From NCBI RefSeq assembly GCF_001423295.1, contig NZ_LMNG01000033.1, positions 62,001 to 126,000 of the forward strand: 64,000 nt of DNA, written 5' to 3'. Position 1 is the first letter of the stretch. Every line of letters begins with the position of its first letter. Positions 19,196 through 27,333 of the stretch are shown piece after piece. The DNA comes from Methylobacterium sp. Leaf112 (GTDB lineage: Bacteria > Pseudomonadota > Alphaproteobacteria > Rhizobiales > Beijerinckiaceae). Under the pieces are notes generated by a model. That model did not search any database and had not been told where the DNA came from. It saw only the letters and a list, made by a program, of their open reading frames with translations. The translations under genes were made by a program, and so were the position numbers.

Positions 19196-19684
19196 ATGAA
19201 GCGTGAAGACCTCACCGAGAAGCTCCTCGACATCAAGCGCGAGAAGGGCTGGACCTGGAAGCATATTCAGGCCGAGATCGGTGGCATTTCGCCGATCCTG
19301 ATCACTGCCGCGTGCATGGGGCAGATGAAGCTGCCGAAGGCACAGGCGGCGAAGGCGGCGGCCCTGTTCGGCCTCACCCAGGCCGAGGAGCGGATGCTCA
19401 ACGAGGCACCGTATCGCGGCTCGATTCCGCAGATGCCCCCCACCGACCCCCTGATCTACCGCTTCTACGAACTGGTGATGGTTTACGGTACCACCTGGAA
19501 GGAGCTGATCCAGGAGGATTTCGGCGACGGCATCATGTCGGCCATCGACTTCAACATGACCATGGAGCGTGAGCCGAACAACAAGGGCGACCGGGTGAAG
19601 ATGAATCTCTCGGGTAAGTTCCTGCCCTACAAATATTACGACAACGAGGACGGTGTGCCCGAGTACGGCTTCAAGGAAAGCTGA
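19196..19684 (+). CDS. cynS: Cyanate hydratase (cyanase)
   Basis: A 162-aa enzyme that converts cyanate and bicarbonate to ammonia and carbon dioxide, detoxifying cyanate or using it as a nitrogen source. The N-terminal helical part (TEKLLDIKREKGWTWKHI) resembles a DNA-binding fold. The C-terminal domain carries the catalytic triad residues Arg89, Glu92 (in YRFYELVMVYG) and Ser115 (in GIMSAIDFN), equivalent to Arg96, Glu99 and Ser122 of the E. coli enzyme. The ATG at 19196 follows a GGAGA site. No cyanate transporter or cynR regulator gene is adjacent, so it appears to be a single-gene unit. Confidence 0.97.
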   Translation: MKREDLTEKLLDIKREKGWTWKHIQAEIGGISPILITAACMGQMKLPKAQAAKAAALFGLTQAEERMLNEAPYRGSIPQMPPTDPLIYRFYELVMVYGTTWKELIQEDFGDGIMSAIDFNMTMEREPNNKGDRVKMNLSGKFLPYKYYDNEDGVPEYGFKES

Positions 19685-19704
19685 AATCGCGCACTCGATA
19701 GCGA

Positions 19705-19741
19705 GAGGCGGGGTCCGGGCGTTCGACCGGATGCACGCCTC
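19705..19741. terminator. Imperfect hairpin between cynS and the GGDEF-EAL gene
   Basis: The outer arms GAGGCG (19705-19710) and CGCCTC (19736-19741) and the inner CCGG/CCGG arms lie between two convergent genes. No U tract is seen. A small CTCG-ATAG-CGAG stem precedes it. Confidence 0.4.
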
Positions 19742-19753
19742 CCGCAACCGCAA

Positions 19754-21979
19754 TCAGGCGGCGAGCCGGACCGGACCGCCTTCGATCAACCGTGCGATAT
19801 CCTTGGCCGGTTGCGGCGGATGGAACAGGAAACCCTGTACATCGGTGCAGCCCGCCGCCCGCACGAAGGCCAACTGCTCCTCCGTCTCGACGCCCTCGGC
19901 GGTCACCCGTGCTCCGAGATCCACCGCCAGCGCCACGATCGCGCGCGTGATGGCGACGGTCCGTGGATTCGACATGCCGACGACGAAAGACCGGTCGATC
20001 TTGATGGTGTCGAAACTGAAGTTGTGCAGGTAGCTCAGGCTCGAATACCCGGTTCCAAAATCGTCGAGGGCGATGCGGACCCCGAGTTTGCGCAGGCGCC
20101 GCATGGTCCGGCTCACCGTTTCGGTCTTCTGCATCAGGATCGTCTCGGTGATCTCGAGTTCGAGGCGGTGCGGTGGCAGGCCCGAGGCCGCGAGGGCGTG
20201 CAGGACCGTCTCTTCCATGCTGATCTGCTGGAATTGCAGCGCCGAGACGTTGACCGCGACCCGCACGTGGTCGGGCCACGCGGCCGCCTCCCGGCAGGCT
20301 TCCTTCAGGACCCAGGCGCCGAGGGAGATGATGAGGCCGCTCTCCTCGGCCAGCGGAATGAACTCGCTCGGCGCCAGTTCGCCCCTGCGGGGATGGCGCC
20401 ACCGCATCAGGGCCTCGAACCCCGCGATGGTACCCGTCGCCAGGTCTATGATGGGCTGGTAGTTCAGCAGGAAGCCACCCCGCTTCATCGCGCCCTGCAT
20501 CTCCGCCTTGAGGGGACCCGGATGCGTCGACGCCGGATCGGCCGCCGGATCGTGGAAGCGGTGGGTGTTCCGCCCGGCGGCTTTCGCCTGATACAGGGCC
20601 ATATCCGAGCGCTTGAACAGCGCCACGGCATCGAGGGCGCCCCCGCTTTCGAGGGCGATGCCGATGCTGGCCCCGACGCTCATGCTGTGGCCGTTGAAGC
20701 CGATGGGGCGGTTGATCGCCTCGATGATGCGCCTTGCGAGGATGCTTGCATCGTTCCGCGTCTCGATCCGGCCCAGGATGATGGCGAATTCATCGCCGCC
20801 GAGGCGGGCCACCGTGTCGGTTTCGCGCACGACGGCGAGGAGGCGCGCGGCGATGATCTGCAGCAGGTGGTCTCCGGCGGGATGACCGAGGGTGTCGTTC
20901 ACGAGCTTGAACCGATCGAGGTCGCAGGTGAGGACGGCGACCCGGGTGCCGTGCTGCGCCGCGTAACGGGTCTCCTCCGCCAGACGTTCCCAGAACAGGG
21001 TTCGGTTAGGCAGGTCCGTCAGGGGATCGTGCAGGGCGAGATAAGCGATGCGCCGTTCATCGGCCTTGCGCTCGGTGATGTCGCGCAGGGAGGTCACGTA
21101 TCCGGCCGGTGCGCCCGTCATGGGATCGCGCGCGAGGCTCTGCGACACGTCCATGAACACCCACGTCCCGTCCTTGCGCCGGTAGCGCTGGCAGGTGGAG
21201 GCATGCTCCACCCGGCCGCTGGTGAGGTCGTCGAGGACGCGGCTGAAGTTCCCCGCATCGTCGGGATGAACGAAGTCGAGGGGTTTCGTGCCCAGCATTT
21301 CCTCGGGCGTGTAACCGAGTACCGTCCGGATGGAGGGCGAGACGTACAGACGCGTGGTATCGAGCCCCGACCACAGGATCACATCCGTAGTGGTCTCGGC
21401 CAGGAGCCGGAAGCGTTGCTCGCTATCCCGCAAGGCGCTCTCCGCCTTGAGGCGCCTGGCCGCGTCCGCCTCACCGTCGACCCGAGCCTCGTGAAGGCGC
21501 AGGTGTGCTTCGACGATGAGGGCCAGGTCCCTGAGTTGGCGCGCGTGTCGCTCGGTGAAATCCGGCCTCGGCGTACAGTCCATGATGCAGAAGGTGCCGA
21601 GGTTGAACCCGGAACCCAGGGCGAGCGGCACGCCGGCATAGAAGCGGGCATTGGGTGGCCCGGCCACGAGCGGACTTTCGGCGGATCGGGGATCTCCCGT
21701 GAGATCGTGAATGATCAGCGGTGAACCGGCTTGATTCTGGATCGTCAGATCGCAGAACGCACCCTCTCGGTCGATGCCCTCCCCGTCGACACCCCACTTG
21801 GCCTTGAACCAGACGCGCGTCTCATCGACGAGGAGCACCAGGACCATGGGCACGTCGAACATGTCGGAGGCGATGCGGCACACGGCGTCGAGATGCGGCT
21901 CGGGCGTGGACCCGAGGATGCGCAGGCGATGCAGGGCGTCCAACCGTTCCTGCTCGTGGGTGGGATGCACCATGGACAT
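19754..21979 (-). CDS. GAF-PAS-GGDEF-EAL c-di-GMP signalling protein
   Basis: A 741-aa soluble protein. A GAF domain covers residues about 10-165 (IASDMFDVPMVLVLLVDE) and a PAS domain about 185-305. A GGDEF domain, about 310-470, has an intact RLGGDEFAII motif, and an EAL domain, about 485-735, has an intact FEALMRWRHP motif plus DDFGTGYSSL. Both active-site signatures are complete, so it may make and break cyclic di-GMP in response to GAF/PAS inputs. The ATG at 21979 has an AGGAG nearby; a TTG at 22006 would add nine residues. There are no transmembrane segments. Its proximity to the adhesin/secretion genes invites, but does not prove, a link with attachment. Confidence 0.93.
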   Translation of the reverse strand: MSMVHPTHEQERLDALHRLRILGSTPEPHLDAVCRIASDMFDVPMVLVLLVDETRVWFKAKWGVDGEGIDREGAFCDLTIQNQAGSPLIIHDLTGDPRSAESPLVAGPPNARFYAGVPLALGSGFNLGTFCIMDCTPRPDFTERHARQLRDLALIVEAHLRLHEARVDGEADAARRLKAESALRDSEQRFRLLAETTTDVILWSGLDTTRLYVSPSIRTVLGYTPEEMLGTKPLDFVHPDDAGNFSRVLDDLTSGRVEHASTCQRYRRKDGTWVFMDVSQSLARDPMTGAPAGYVTSLRDITERKADERRIAYLALHDPLTDLPNRTLFWERLAEETRYAAQHGTRVAVLTCDLDRFKLVNDTLGHPAGDHLLQIIAARLLAVVRETDTVARLGGDEFAIILGRIETRNDASILARRIIEAINRPIGFNGHSMSVGASIGIALESGGALDAVALFKRSDMALYQAKAAGRNTHRFHDPAADPASTHPGPLKAEMQGAMKRGGFLLNYQPIIDLATGTIAGFEALMRWRHPRRGELAPSEFIPLAEESGLIISLGAWVLKEACREAAAWPDHVRVAVNVSALQFQQISMEETVLHALAASGLPPHRLELEITETILMQKTETVSRTMRRLRKLGVRIALDDFGTGYSSLSYLHNFSFDTIKIDRSFVVGMSNPRTVAITRAIVALAVDLGARVTAEGVETEEQLAFVRAAGCTDVQGFLFHPPQPAKDIARLIEGGPVRLAA

Positions 21980-23140
21980 CGCGCTCCTGCCTTGCGTGTC
22001 TTGCAACCAGGACGCAGCCTGAGTGCGAACTTCTAGCTTCGATCGAACCTGATCGATGTTAGTGTGAAGTTATGGAAGAGAAACTCGCCTTTCAGTTGAT
22101 CTGCGACTATGGTTTGAAAGTGCTTAAGATCGTGAGGCTACAAGCATCGGGGCGGTCGTCGCGTACCCCCGATGGCAGGCCGAGCGGTCGTGGTTAAGTG
22201 CCTGATCGATCTCGATCATCGCGTGGTCCGGAGGGGCACCAGAAACACGGCTGGTTGGCTCTGGCAACATCCAAGCCTTCCGTTGAAGAATGTTCGGGGA
22301 TGTGGATAGCGATTCATCTGGCGATACATGTCGCCTCAGTAGCATTCGCCAGATGTACTATTTCAAGCTTTCTCGTACGCCACGAAAGGGCGCGAATCCG
22401 ATGCGGATGTTGCTGCGGAGCACGGGACGTTCGACGGCTCTTGCATCGGGCAGGCGGCGCATTTGCAACGGAGGGGTGAGAACGACGCGCCTTGTGCGCC
22501 CGTCCAGGGCATTGGCCGCTCCGTCCAATCCATTATAATTTTACACCTTTTCGAAATACCGCAAAAAAATAAACTCAACCGCTGGCGCCGTTTGCCATAC
22601 CCTCCAAATCATGGCTGTTTCCCGATCCAAATTTCAATTTGTTTGTCTTGATCTTAGTATCAGGTCATCCTGAACCTAGTTTATTTTGAGGATTGCTTGC
22701 TACCTAAGTATTTTGAAGTTTACTCCAGACCGAGTGGCATGCTGGCCTTCGGGCTTATTTGCCTGTAGGAGTGCCGGTCATACCTGGGCGGGCGAAGTCC
22801 GTGCACATCGAATGGCCGGGGGGCTTGGTATTCAGCGTCGACCAAGTCTCCATACACGCAAAACTTGCATTATCCGAAGCGAGGATGTAGCAAAGACAAT
22901 AATGGTGAGTTTGCGGCAAAAAGTTCGATCGGTGAATTTAACCTATGATCGGGTATCTGCTGGCGAACACCTTAATGTGAAACCCGGGTTGGATTGGCGC
23001 TTCGCTGTTTCTCCCTTACAGCTCGCCGCGGATCAGAGTTCCAGGCATGTGCGAGGCTTGGAGAACGTGACGAATGGGTTTCTGGTAACTGGACGGCGTT
23101 CGTGAAGCCAGTGACAAAGACCAAGATCGAGCAAGACGTT
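21980..23140. other. AT-richer 1.16-kb intergenic stretch
   Basis: There is no recognisable gene of normal codon usage. A/T content rises sharply around 22530-22740, unlike the flanks. A possible 41-codon frame starts with ATG at 22072 and stops at 22197, with a poor ribosome-binding site and an Arg/Ser/Gly-rich end; it is not called as a gene. The region contains the promoters of the divergent GGDEF-EAL and XRE genes. Confidence 0.5.
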
Positions 23141-23536
23141 ATGGCTGAGCCGAACAAAGAGTTTGCCGCAGGTGAGATTGGTCACCGCATCAAATCCTTG
23201 CGGCGTTCGGCTGGCCTGAGCCAAGCCAATCTCGGTAACGCGCTCGGCGTGACGTTCCAGCAGGTCCAGAAGTACGAAAGCGGTCGTAGCCGGATCGCGG
23301 CCGATAAGCTTCACCAGATCGCTCAGACGATGGGTGTCGATATCAGCTACTTTTACGATGGAAAGCCCGAGAACAGCGCAGCCGAGCGGGGCGCTTTGGC
23401 TTCTCCCGTGAGCTCGAGCGCCAATGCAGAGGATAAGATCTTCAGGGATTCGTTCGAGAAGATCCGGGATCCGCGCGCACGCTATCTCCTGTCCGAGCTT
23501 GCCCGCGTGATTTGCGAGATCGAAGCCGGACGGTAG
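23141..23536 (+). CDS. XRE-family helix-turn-helix regulator (PraR/SinR-like)
   Basis: A 131-aa protein with a lambda-repressor-like DNA-binding domain at residues about 10-68: IGHRIKSLRRSAGLSQANLG, then GVTFQQVQKYESGRSRI. The C-terminal region has a short Ser/Ala-rich linker and an amphipathic helix ending ARYLLSELARVICEIE. The FQQVQKYESG block is typical of the short rhizobial regulators that control quorum sensing, biofilm or attachment genes. The ATG at 23141 gives the family length; the frame is open further upstream but in AT-rich non-coding sequence. The adhesin export operon lies convergent, 207 nt away. The target genes are unknown. Confidence 0.87.
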   Translation: MAEPNKEFAAGEIGHRIKSLRRSAGLSQANLGNALGVTFQQVQKYESGRSRIAADKLHQIAQTMGVDISYFYDGKPENSAAERGALASPVSSSANAEDKIFRDSFEKIRDPRARYLLSELARVICEIEAGR

Positions 23537-23653
23537 CGTACTGAGGCCGGTCCGGCCCGCCGCGAAGTCACGGACGCGTGCGCTGGGGCGAGCGTGGTCC
23601 GCTTCACCCTCCCGTCTTGCGAGTCCCCCTCCGTTTCTCCGAACCGACAGCGA

Positions 23654-23675
23654 GCCCCTCGGTTGCCCGAGGGGC
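23654..23675. terminator. GC-rich hairpin downstream of the XRE gene
   Basis: A perfect 9-bp stem GCCCCTCGG/CCGAGGGGC with a TTGC loop, between convergent genes. No U tract follows. Confidence 0.55.
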
Positions 23676-23685
23676 GAAGCGGCGC

Positions 23686-23721
23686 GGTACTGAGCCGAAC
23701 CCCCGGGCTCGCCTCAGTACC
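23686..23721. terminator. Second hairpin, end of the type I secretion operon
   Basis: Arms GGTACTGAG (23686-23694) and CTCAGTACC (23713-23721) are perfectly complementary and enclose a C/G-rich loop that can pair further. It lies 22 nt past the HlyD stop, seen from the minus strand. A third copy of GTACTGAG lies at 23539, just after the XRE stop. Confidence 0.55.
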
Positions 23722-23743
23722 ATGACCGGACGAAAGCCACGGT

Positions 23744-25114
23744 TCAGCGTTCCCGCCAAGCCTTGGCGACCTGATCCCCCAACGGCTTGAGGAGATACGA
23801 GAGGACCGAGCGCTCGCCGGTTTGGATGTAGGCTTCCACCGGCATGCCTGGTACGAGGCGCACCTTGCCCAGGCGATCACGCTGTGCCTCGGGCACGCGG
23901 ATCCGGGTGGTGTAGTAGCTGACCCCGGTTTTCACGTCCTGGCTCACATCCGCCGAGATGCGGGTCACGAGACCGTCGATCTCGGGTGTGACCCGCTGGT
24001 TGAAGGCGGGAAACCGCAGCACGGCCTCCTGATCGAGATGGACGTTGTCGATCTCCTGCGGCTGGATCCGCACCTCGACGGCGAGGCTGTCGGCATCGGG
24101 CACGATCAGCATCGCGGGTTCGCTCGGGACCACCAGGCCGCCGACGGTGTGCACTGTCATCTGATGCACCACGCCGTCCTGCGGCGCGCGCAGGTCGGTG
24201 CGTTTGAGCTGGTCCAGGGCCGCGACGCGCTTCTCCGCCAGCTCGGACCAGCGCCCGCGAATGTCGGCGAGTTCCTTGCCGACTTCGCCGCGCATGTCCT
24301 GATCGATCTGCAGGATCTGCAGCTCCGTCTCGGAGATCTTGCCCCGTGCCTGAGCCTGCGCGGCGATGAGCTGACCGCGCTCGCCCTTGAGACGGGCAGC
24401 ATCCCGCTCCAGGGCCGTCACCCGCGAGAGGGCGACGAGGTTCTTCGCCCGTAACTCATGGACGCCTACGAGTTCGTCACCGATGAGGGTGATCTCCTGC
24501 GCCTTGGCGGCGGCCTGTTCGGTCAAGCCGCCGATCTCCTGCCGGATCTGGAGGACCCGCTGCTCCAGCTGAGCCTTCTGGCCCTCGCGCCCCGACCGCC
24601 GCGTCTCGAACAGGCGAACCTCGCCGTCGATGAGCTGGGCGACGGCGGCGTCCGCGGATCGGCGGGCGACGAGTTCGTCGGGAAACCGGATGTACGGGGT
24701 CCCGTCCCGTTCGGCCTCGTTCCGGGCCCGGCGGGCGCTCAGCTCGTCCATGGCCTTGAGGACGATGTCGAGGTTGGCCCGAATCTGGGTCTCGTCGAGG
24801 GTGATGAGGATGTCGCCGGCGGTGACCCGGGATCCGTCGCGGACTCGGATCGTACCGACCACGCCGCCGGTCGGATGCTGGACCTTCTTCACGTCGCTCT
24901 CGACCACGAGTTGGCCCGACGCCATGACGGCTCCGTGGATGGGGGTGAAGGTGGCCCATCCGCCGACGCCGAAGACCAGCACGGAGATCACAGCGGAAAC
25001 GCTGAGAAGGTGGACGCCGATGGATCGATCCGCGTCGAACGGCCGGGCACCGGCCCCGCTGGGAGACGGAACCACCGGAGTGGGGATTGTGGGATTGGGG
25101 ATCGCGGAGGTCAT
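23744..25114 (-). CDS. HlyD-family type I secretion membrane-fusion protein
   Basis: A 456-aa periplasmic adaptor that links an ABC exporter to an outer-membrane channel. It has a short cytoplasmic Pro-rich N-terminus and one transmembrane helix at residues about 35-58 (LLSVSAVISVLVFGVGGWA). A lipoyl/barrel-sandwich half-motif follows (VVESDVKKVQHPTGG). Long coiled-coil hairpins span about 120-290, and then come the second lipoyl half (LRAPQDGVVHQM) and the beta-barrel end (GMPVEAYIQTGERSVLSYLL). The last block is the signature of the PrtE/HlyD type I family. Its ATG overlaps the stop of the permease gene by 4 nt, so translation is coupled. Confidence 0.94.
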   Translation of the reverse strand: MTSAIPNPTIPTPVVPSPSGAGARPFDADRSIGVHLLSVSAVISVLVFGVGGWATFTPIHGAVMASGQLVVESDVKKVQHPTGGVVGTIRVRDGSRVTAGDILITLDETQIRANLDIVLKAMDELSARRARNEAERDGTPYIRFPDELVARRSADAAVAQLIDGEVRLFETRRSGREGQKAQLEQRVLQIRQEIGGLTEQAAAKAQEITLIGDELVGVHELRAKNLVALSRVTALERDAARLKGERGQLIAAQAQARGKISETELQILQIDQDMRGEVGKELADIRGRWSELAEKRVAALDQLKRTDLRAPQDGVVHQMTVHTVGGLVVPSEPAMLIVPDADSLAVEVRIQPQEIDNVHLDQEAVLRFPAFNQRVTPEIDGLVTRISADVSQDVKTGVSYYTTRIRVPEAQRDRLGKVRLVPGMPVEAYIQTGERSVLSYLLKPLGDQVAKAWRER

Positions 25115-26880
25115 GCGCGTGCCTTGAGGTTCGCTTGCGGGGCGGGGTCGGCCTGGACCGCGGGGGGGCGTTTCGATGCGCGGACGCTCGGCACGGCCGT
25201 CGGGCGCATCAGCTGCTTCATGATCTCGTCCTTGGGGCCGAAGGCTCGCGCCCGGCCCTCTTCCATGACGAGGAGGAGATCGACGGCCGCGAGGGCGCTC
25301 GGCCGGTGGGCGACGACGACGACGATGCCGCCGCGCTGCCGCACGCTGAGCATGGCGCGGGTGAGAGCGAGCTCACCCGGCTCGTCGAGGTTGGCATTGG
25401 GTTCGTCGAGGACGACGAGGAACGGATTGCCGTAGAGCGCGCGCGCCAGCCCGATCCGCTGGCGCTGGCCGGCAGAGAGGTTCGCGCCGCTCGGTCCGAT
25501 CTGGGTCTCGTAGCCCTCCGGCATCCGCAGGATGAGATCGTGCACGTCGGCCGTGCGGGCGGCGGCGATCACCGCCTCCGCATCGGGGGAGGGGGACAGC
25601 CGGGCGATGTTCGACGCGATGGTTCCGGCAAAGAGCTCGGCGTTCTGCGGGAGGTAGCCGATATGACGGCCGAGGCTGTCCGCGTGCCACTGGTCTAGGG
25701 TGGCGCTGTCGAGGCGGATCGAACCGCGGGCCGGGGTCCAGACACCCACCAGAGCACGCGCGAGGGTGGATTTGCCCGATGCGCTCGGGCCGATGATCCC
25801 GACGCCCTGACCGGCCTTCAGTCCGAAGCTCATGTCGGAAACCACCACCCGTTGGGTGCCGGGCGGCACGAGACAGGCCTGCTCCACGGTCAAAGCCTCG
25901 CGCGGGGCGGGAAGCTCCAGGGTGCCGGCCTCCGGGGCGAACCGGGTCAAGATCTCGTTGAGTCGGGCCCATCCCTGTTGGGCGGCGACGAATCCCTTCC
26001 AATGGGCGATGGCGATCTCCGCCGGGGCCAGGGCCCGGGAGACGAGGATCGACGATGCGATGATGATGCCGCCCGTGGCCTGGCCCTGGATCACCAGATA
26101 AGCGCCGAGCGCCAGGACCCCGGACTGCAGGATCATGCGAAACACCTTCGAGGCGGTGCCCAGCGCCCCGGCGATGTCCGAGACGCGGCGCTGTCGGCTG
26201 AGGTAGGATCTGCTCTCCTCGCTCCAGATCCGTGCGAGGTTCCGTTGCATGCCCATGGCGTGCAGCACCTCCGCATTGTGGCGCCCCGCATCCGAGAGTT
26301 CGTTGCGGCGTGCGCCGTGCCGGGTGGCCTCGCGCTGCGGCTGCCGGGTGAGCCGGTCCGTCAGCAGGGTCAGCACCGCCAGGATCACCGCACCGGCGAA
26401 AGCCGCGAGCCCGATGAGCGGATGGAACAGGAAGCAGATCGCGAGGTAGACCGGCAGCCAGGGCAGATCGAAGAACGCCGTCGGTCCGAGGCCCGAGAGG
26501 AAATTGCGGATCTGGTCGAGATCCCGCAGCGGCAGCAACCCGTCGCCACCGGTCGGTGACTTCAGCGGGTAGCGCACGACCGCGTCGAACACACGGGGCG
26601 CGACTGCCTCGTCGAGGGAGCATCCGATCCGGGCGAGCACCCGTCCGCGGATGAGCTCGATAATCCCCTGGAACAGGAACAGGGCGAGGGCGAGGGCGCC
26701 GAGGCCGATGAGCGTCGGAATGGAACGGGCCGGGATCACACGGTCGTAGACCTCCAGCATGAAGAACGACCCCGTCAGGTACAGGACATTGACGACACCG
26801 CTCATGACCGCGACGCCGAGGAAGGCACGTCGGCAGCGCAGGAGCGCTCGCCTCAACTCGGATGTTTGATCCGCTCGCAT
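25111..26880 (-). CDS. Type I secretion permease/ATPase (PrtD-like)
   Basis: A 589-aa ABC half-transporter that powers one-step export of an unfolded substrate. The N-terminal membrane domain (residues about 10-300) starts RRALLRCRRAFLGVAVMSG and has five to six helices. The nucleotide-binding domain has Walker A (GPSASGKSTLAR), the Q-loop, the signature LSAGQRQRIGLARAL, Walker B (FLVVLDEPNANLD) and the H-loop His in VVVAHRPSA. No N-terminal peptidase C39-like domain is present, so it is of the PrtD/RTX-protease rather than LapB/HlyB type. The ATG at 26880 was chosen; one at 26928 adds 16 residues and also has a possible ribosome-binding site. Confidence 0.94.
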   Translation of the reverse strand: MRADQTSELRRALLRCRRAFLGVAVMSGVVNVLYLTGSFFMLEVYDRVIPARSIPTLIGLGALALALFLFQGIIELIRGRVLARIGCSLDEAVAPRVFDAVVRYPLKSPTGGDGLLPLRDLDQIRNFLSGLGPTAFFDLPWLPVYLAICFLFHPLIGLAAFAGAVILAVLTLLTDRLTRQPQREATRHGARRNELSDAGRHNAEVLHAMGMQRNLARIWSEESRSYLSRQRRVSDIAGALGTASKVFRMILQSGVLALGAYLVIQGQATGGIIIASSILVSRALAPAEIAIAHWKGFVAAQQGWARLNEILTRFAPEAGTLELPAPREALTVEQACLVPPGTQRVVVSDMSFGLKAGQGVGIIGPSASGKSTLARALVGVWTPARGSIRLDSATLDQWHADSLGRHIGYLPQNAELFAGTIASNIARLSPSPDAEAVIAAARTADVHDLILRMPEGYETQIGPSGANLSAGQRQRIGLARALYGNPFLVVLDEPNANLDEPGELALTRAMLSVRQRGGIVVVVAHRPSALAAVDLLLVMEEGRARAFGPKDEIMKQLMRPTAVPSVRASKRPPAVQADPAPQANLKARA

Positions 26881-27333
26881 GCCAGATCGCCTCTCGATGG
26901 TGATGATGCGGGAGTATGGCGAATGCATTCGCCTCTATATCGTTAATTTGAGCGAATTCGGTTGTGCTAATTCGCCTAGAGCAGAGATGGGCACAACCAT
27001 GACGAACGGGCGACTGTTAAGACATTCCTAAAATGCCGACCCGTGAACCGGAAAATCCGAACACGATCGGCAGTTAAAATCCGATCTTTACCGTTCATTC
27101 ACAATAATTGGGACGAGTAGCGTACAGATCGGCAAAATCAGGAAAAATAATGGCTTAGGCCCGGATCGGGCTTGAGGCCGGACTGTTCTTCTGTAGGTTG
27201 ATATATGCAACCGGGCCGTGGATGCTTCGAGGCCCGCCGAGACGCGCACCAAGTTCATTCAGGCATCGTCATCCCCGCCCGGAGGTCCCTCCGCGGCGCA
27301 TGCGGGAACGTGCCTCAGAAACGGGAAATGCAG
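26881..27333. other. Divergent promoter region of the secretion operon and giant gene
   Basis: About 450 nt, with a marked A/T-rich section at 26930-27150. No gene is evident. It contains repeated ATTCGCCT-type words (26926, 26969 region) and a small GCCCG-GAT-CGGGC stem (27159-27171). Promoters for both directions must lie here; none matches the EcfG consensus. An in-frame ATG at 27205 gives a Arg/His-rich lead with no signal character and was rejected as the start of the giant gene. Confidence 0.5.
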
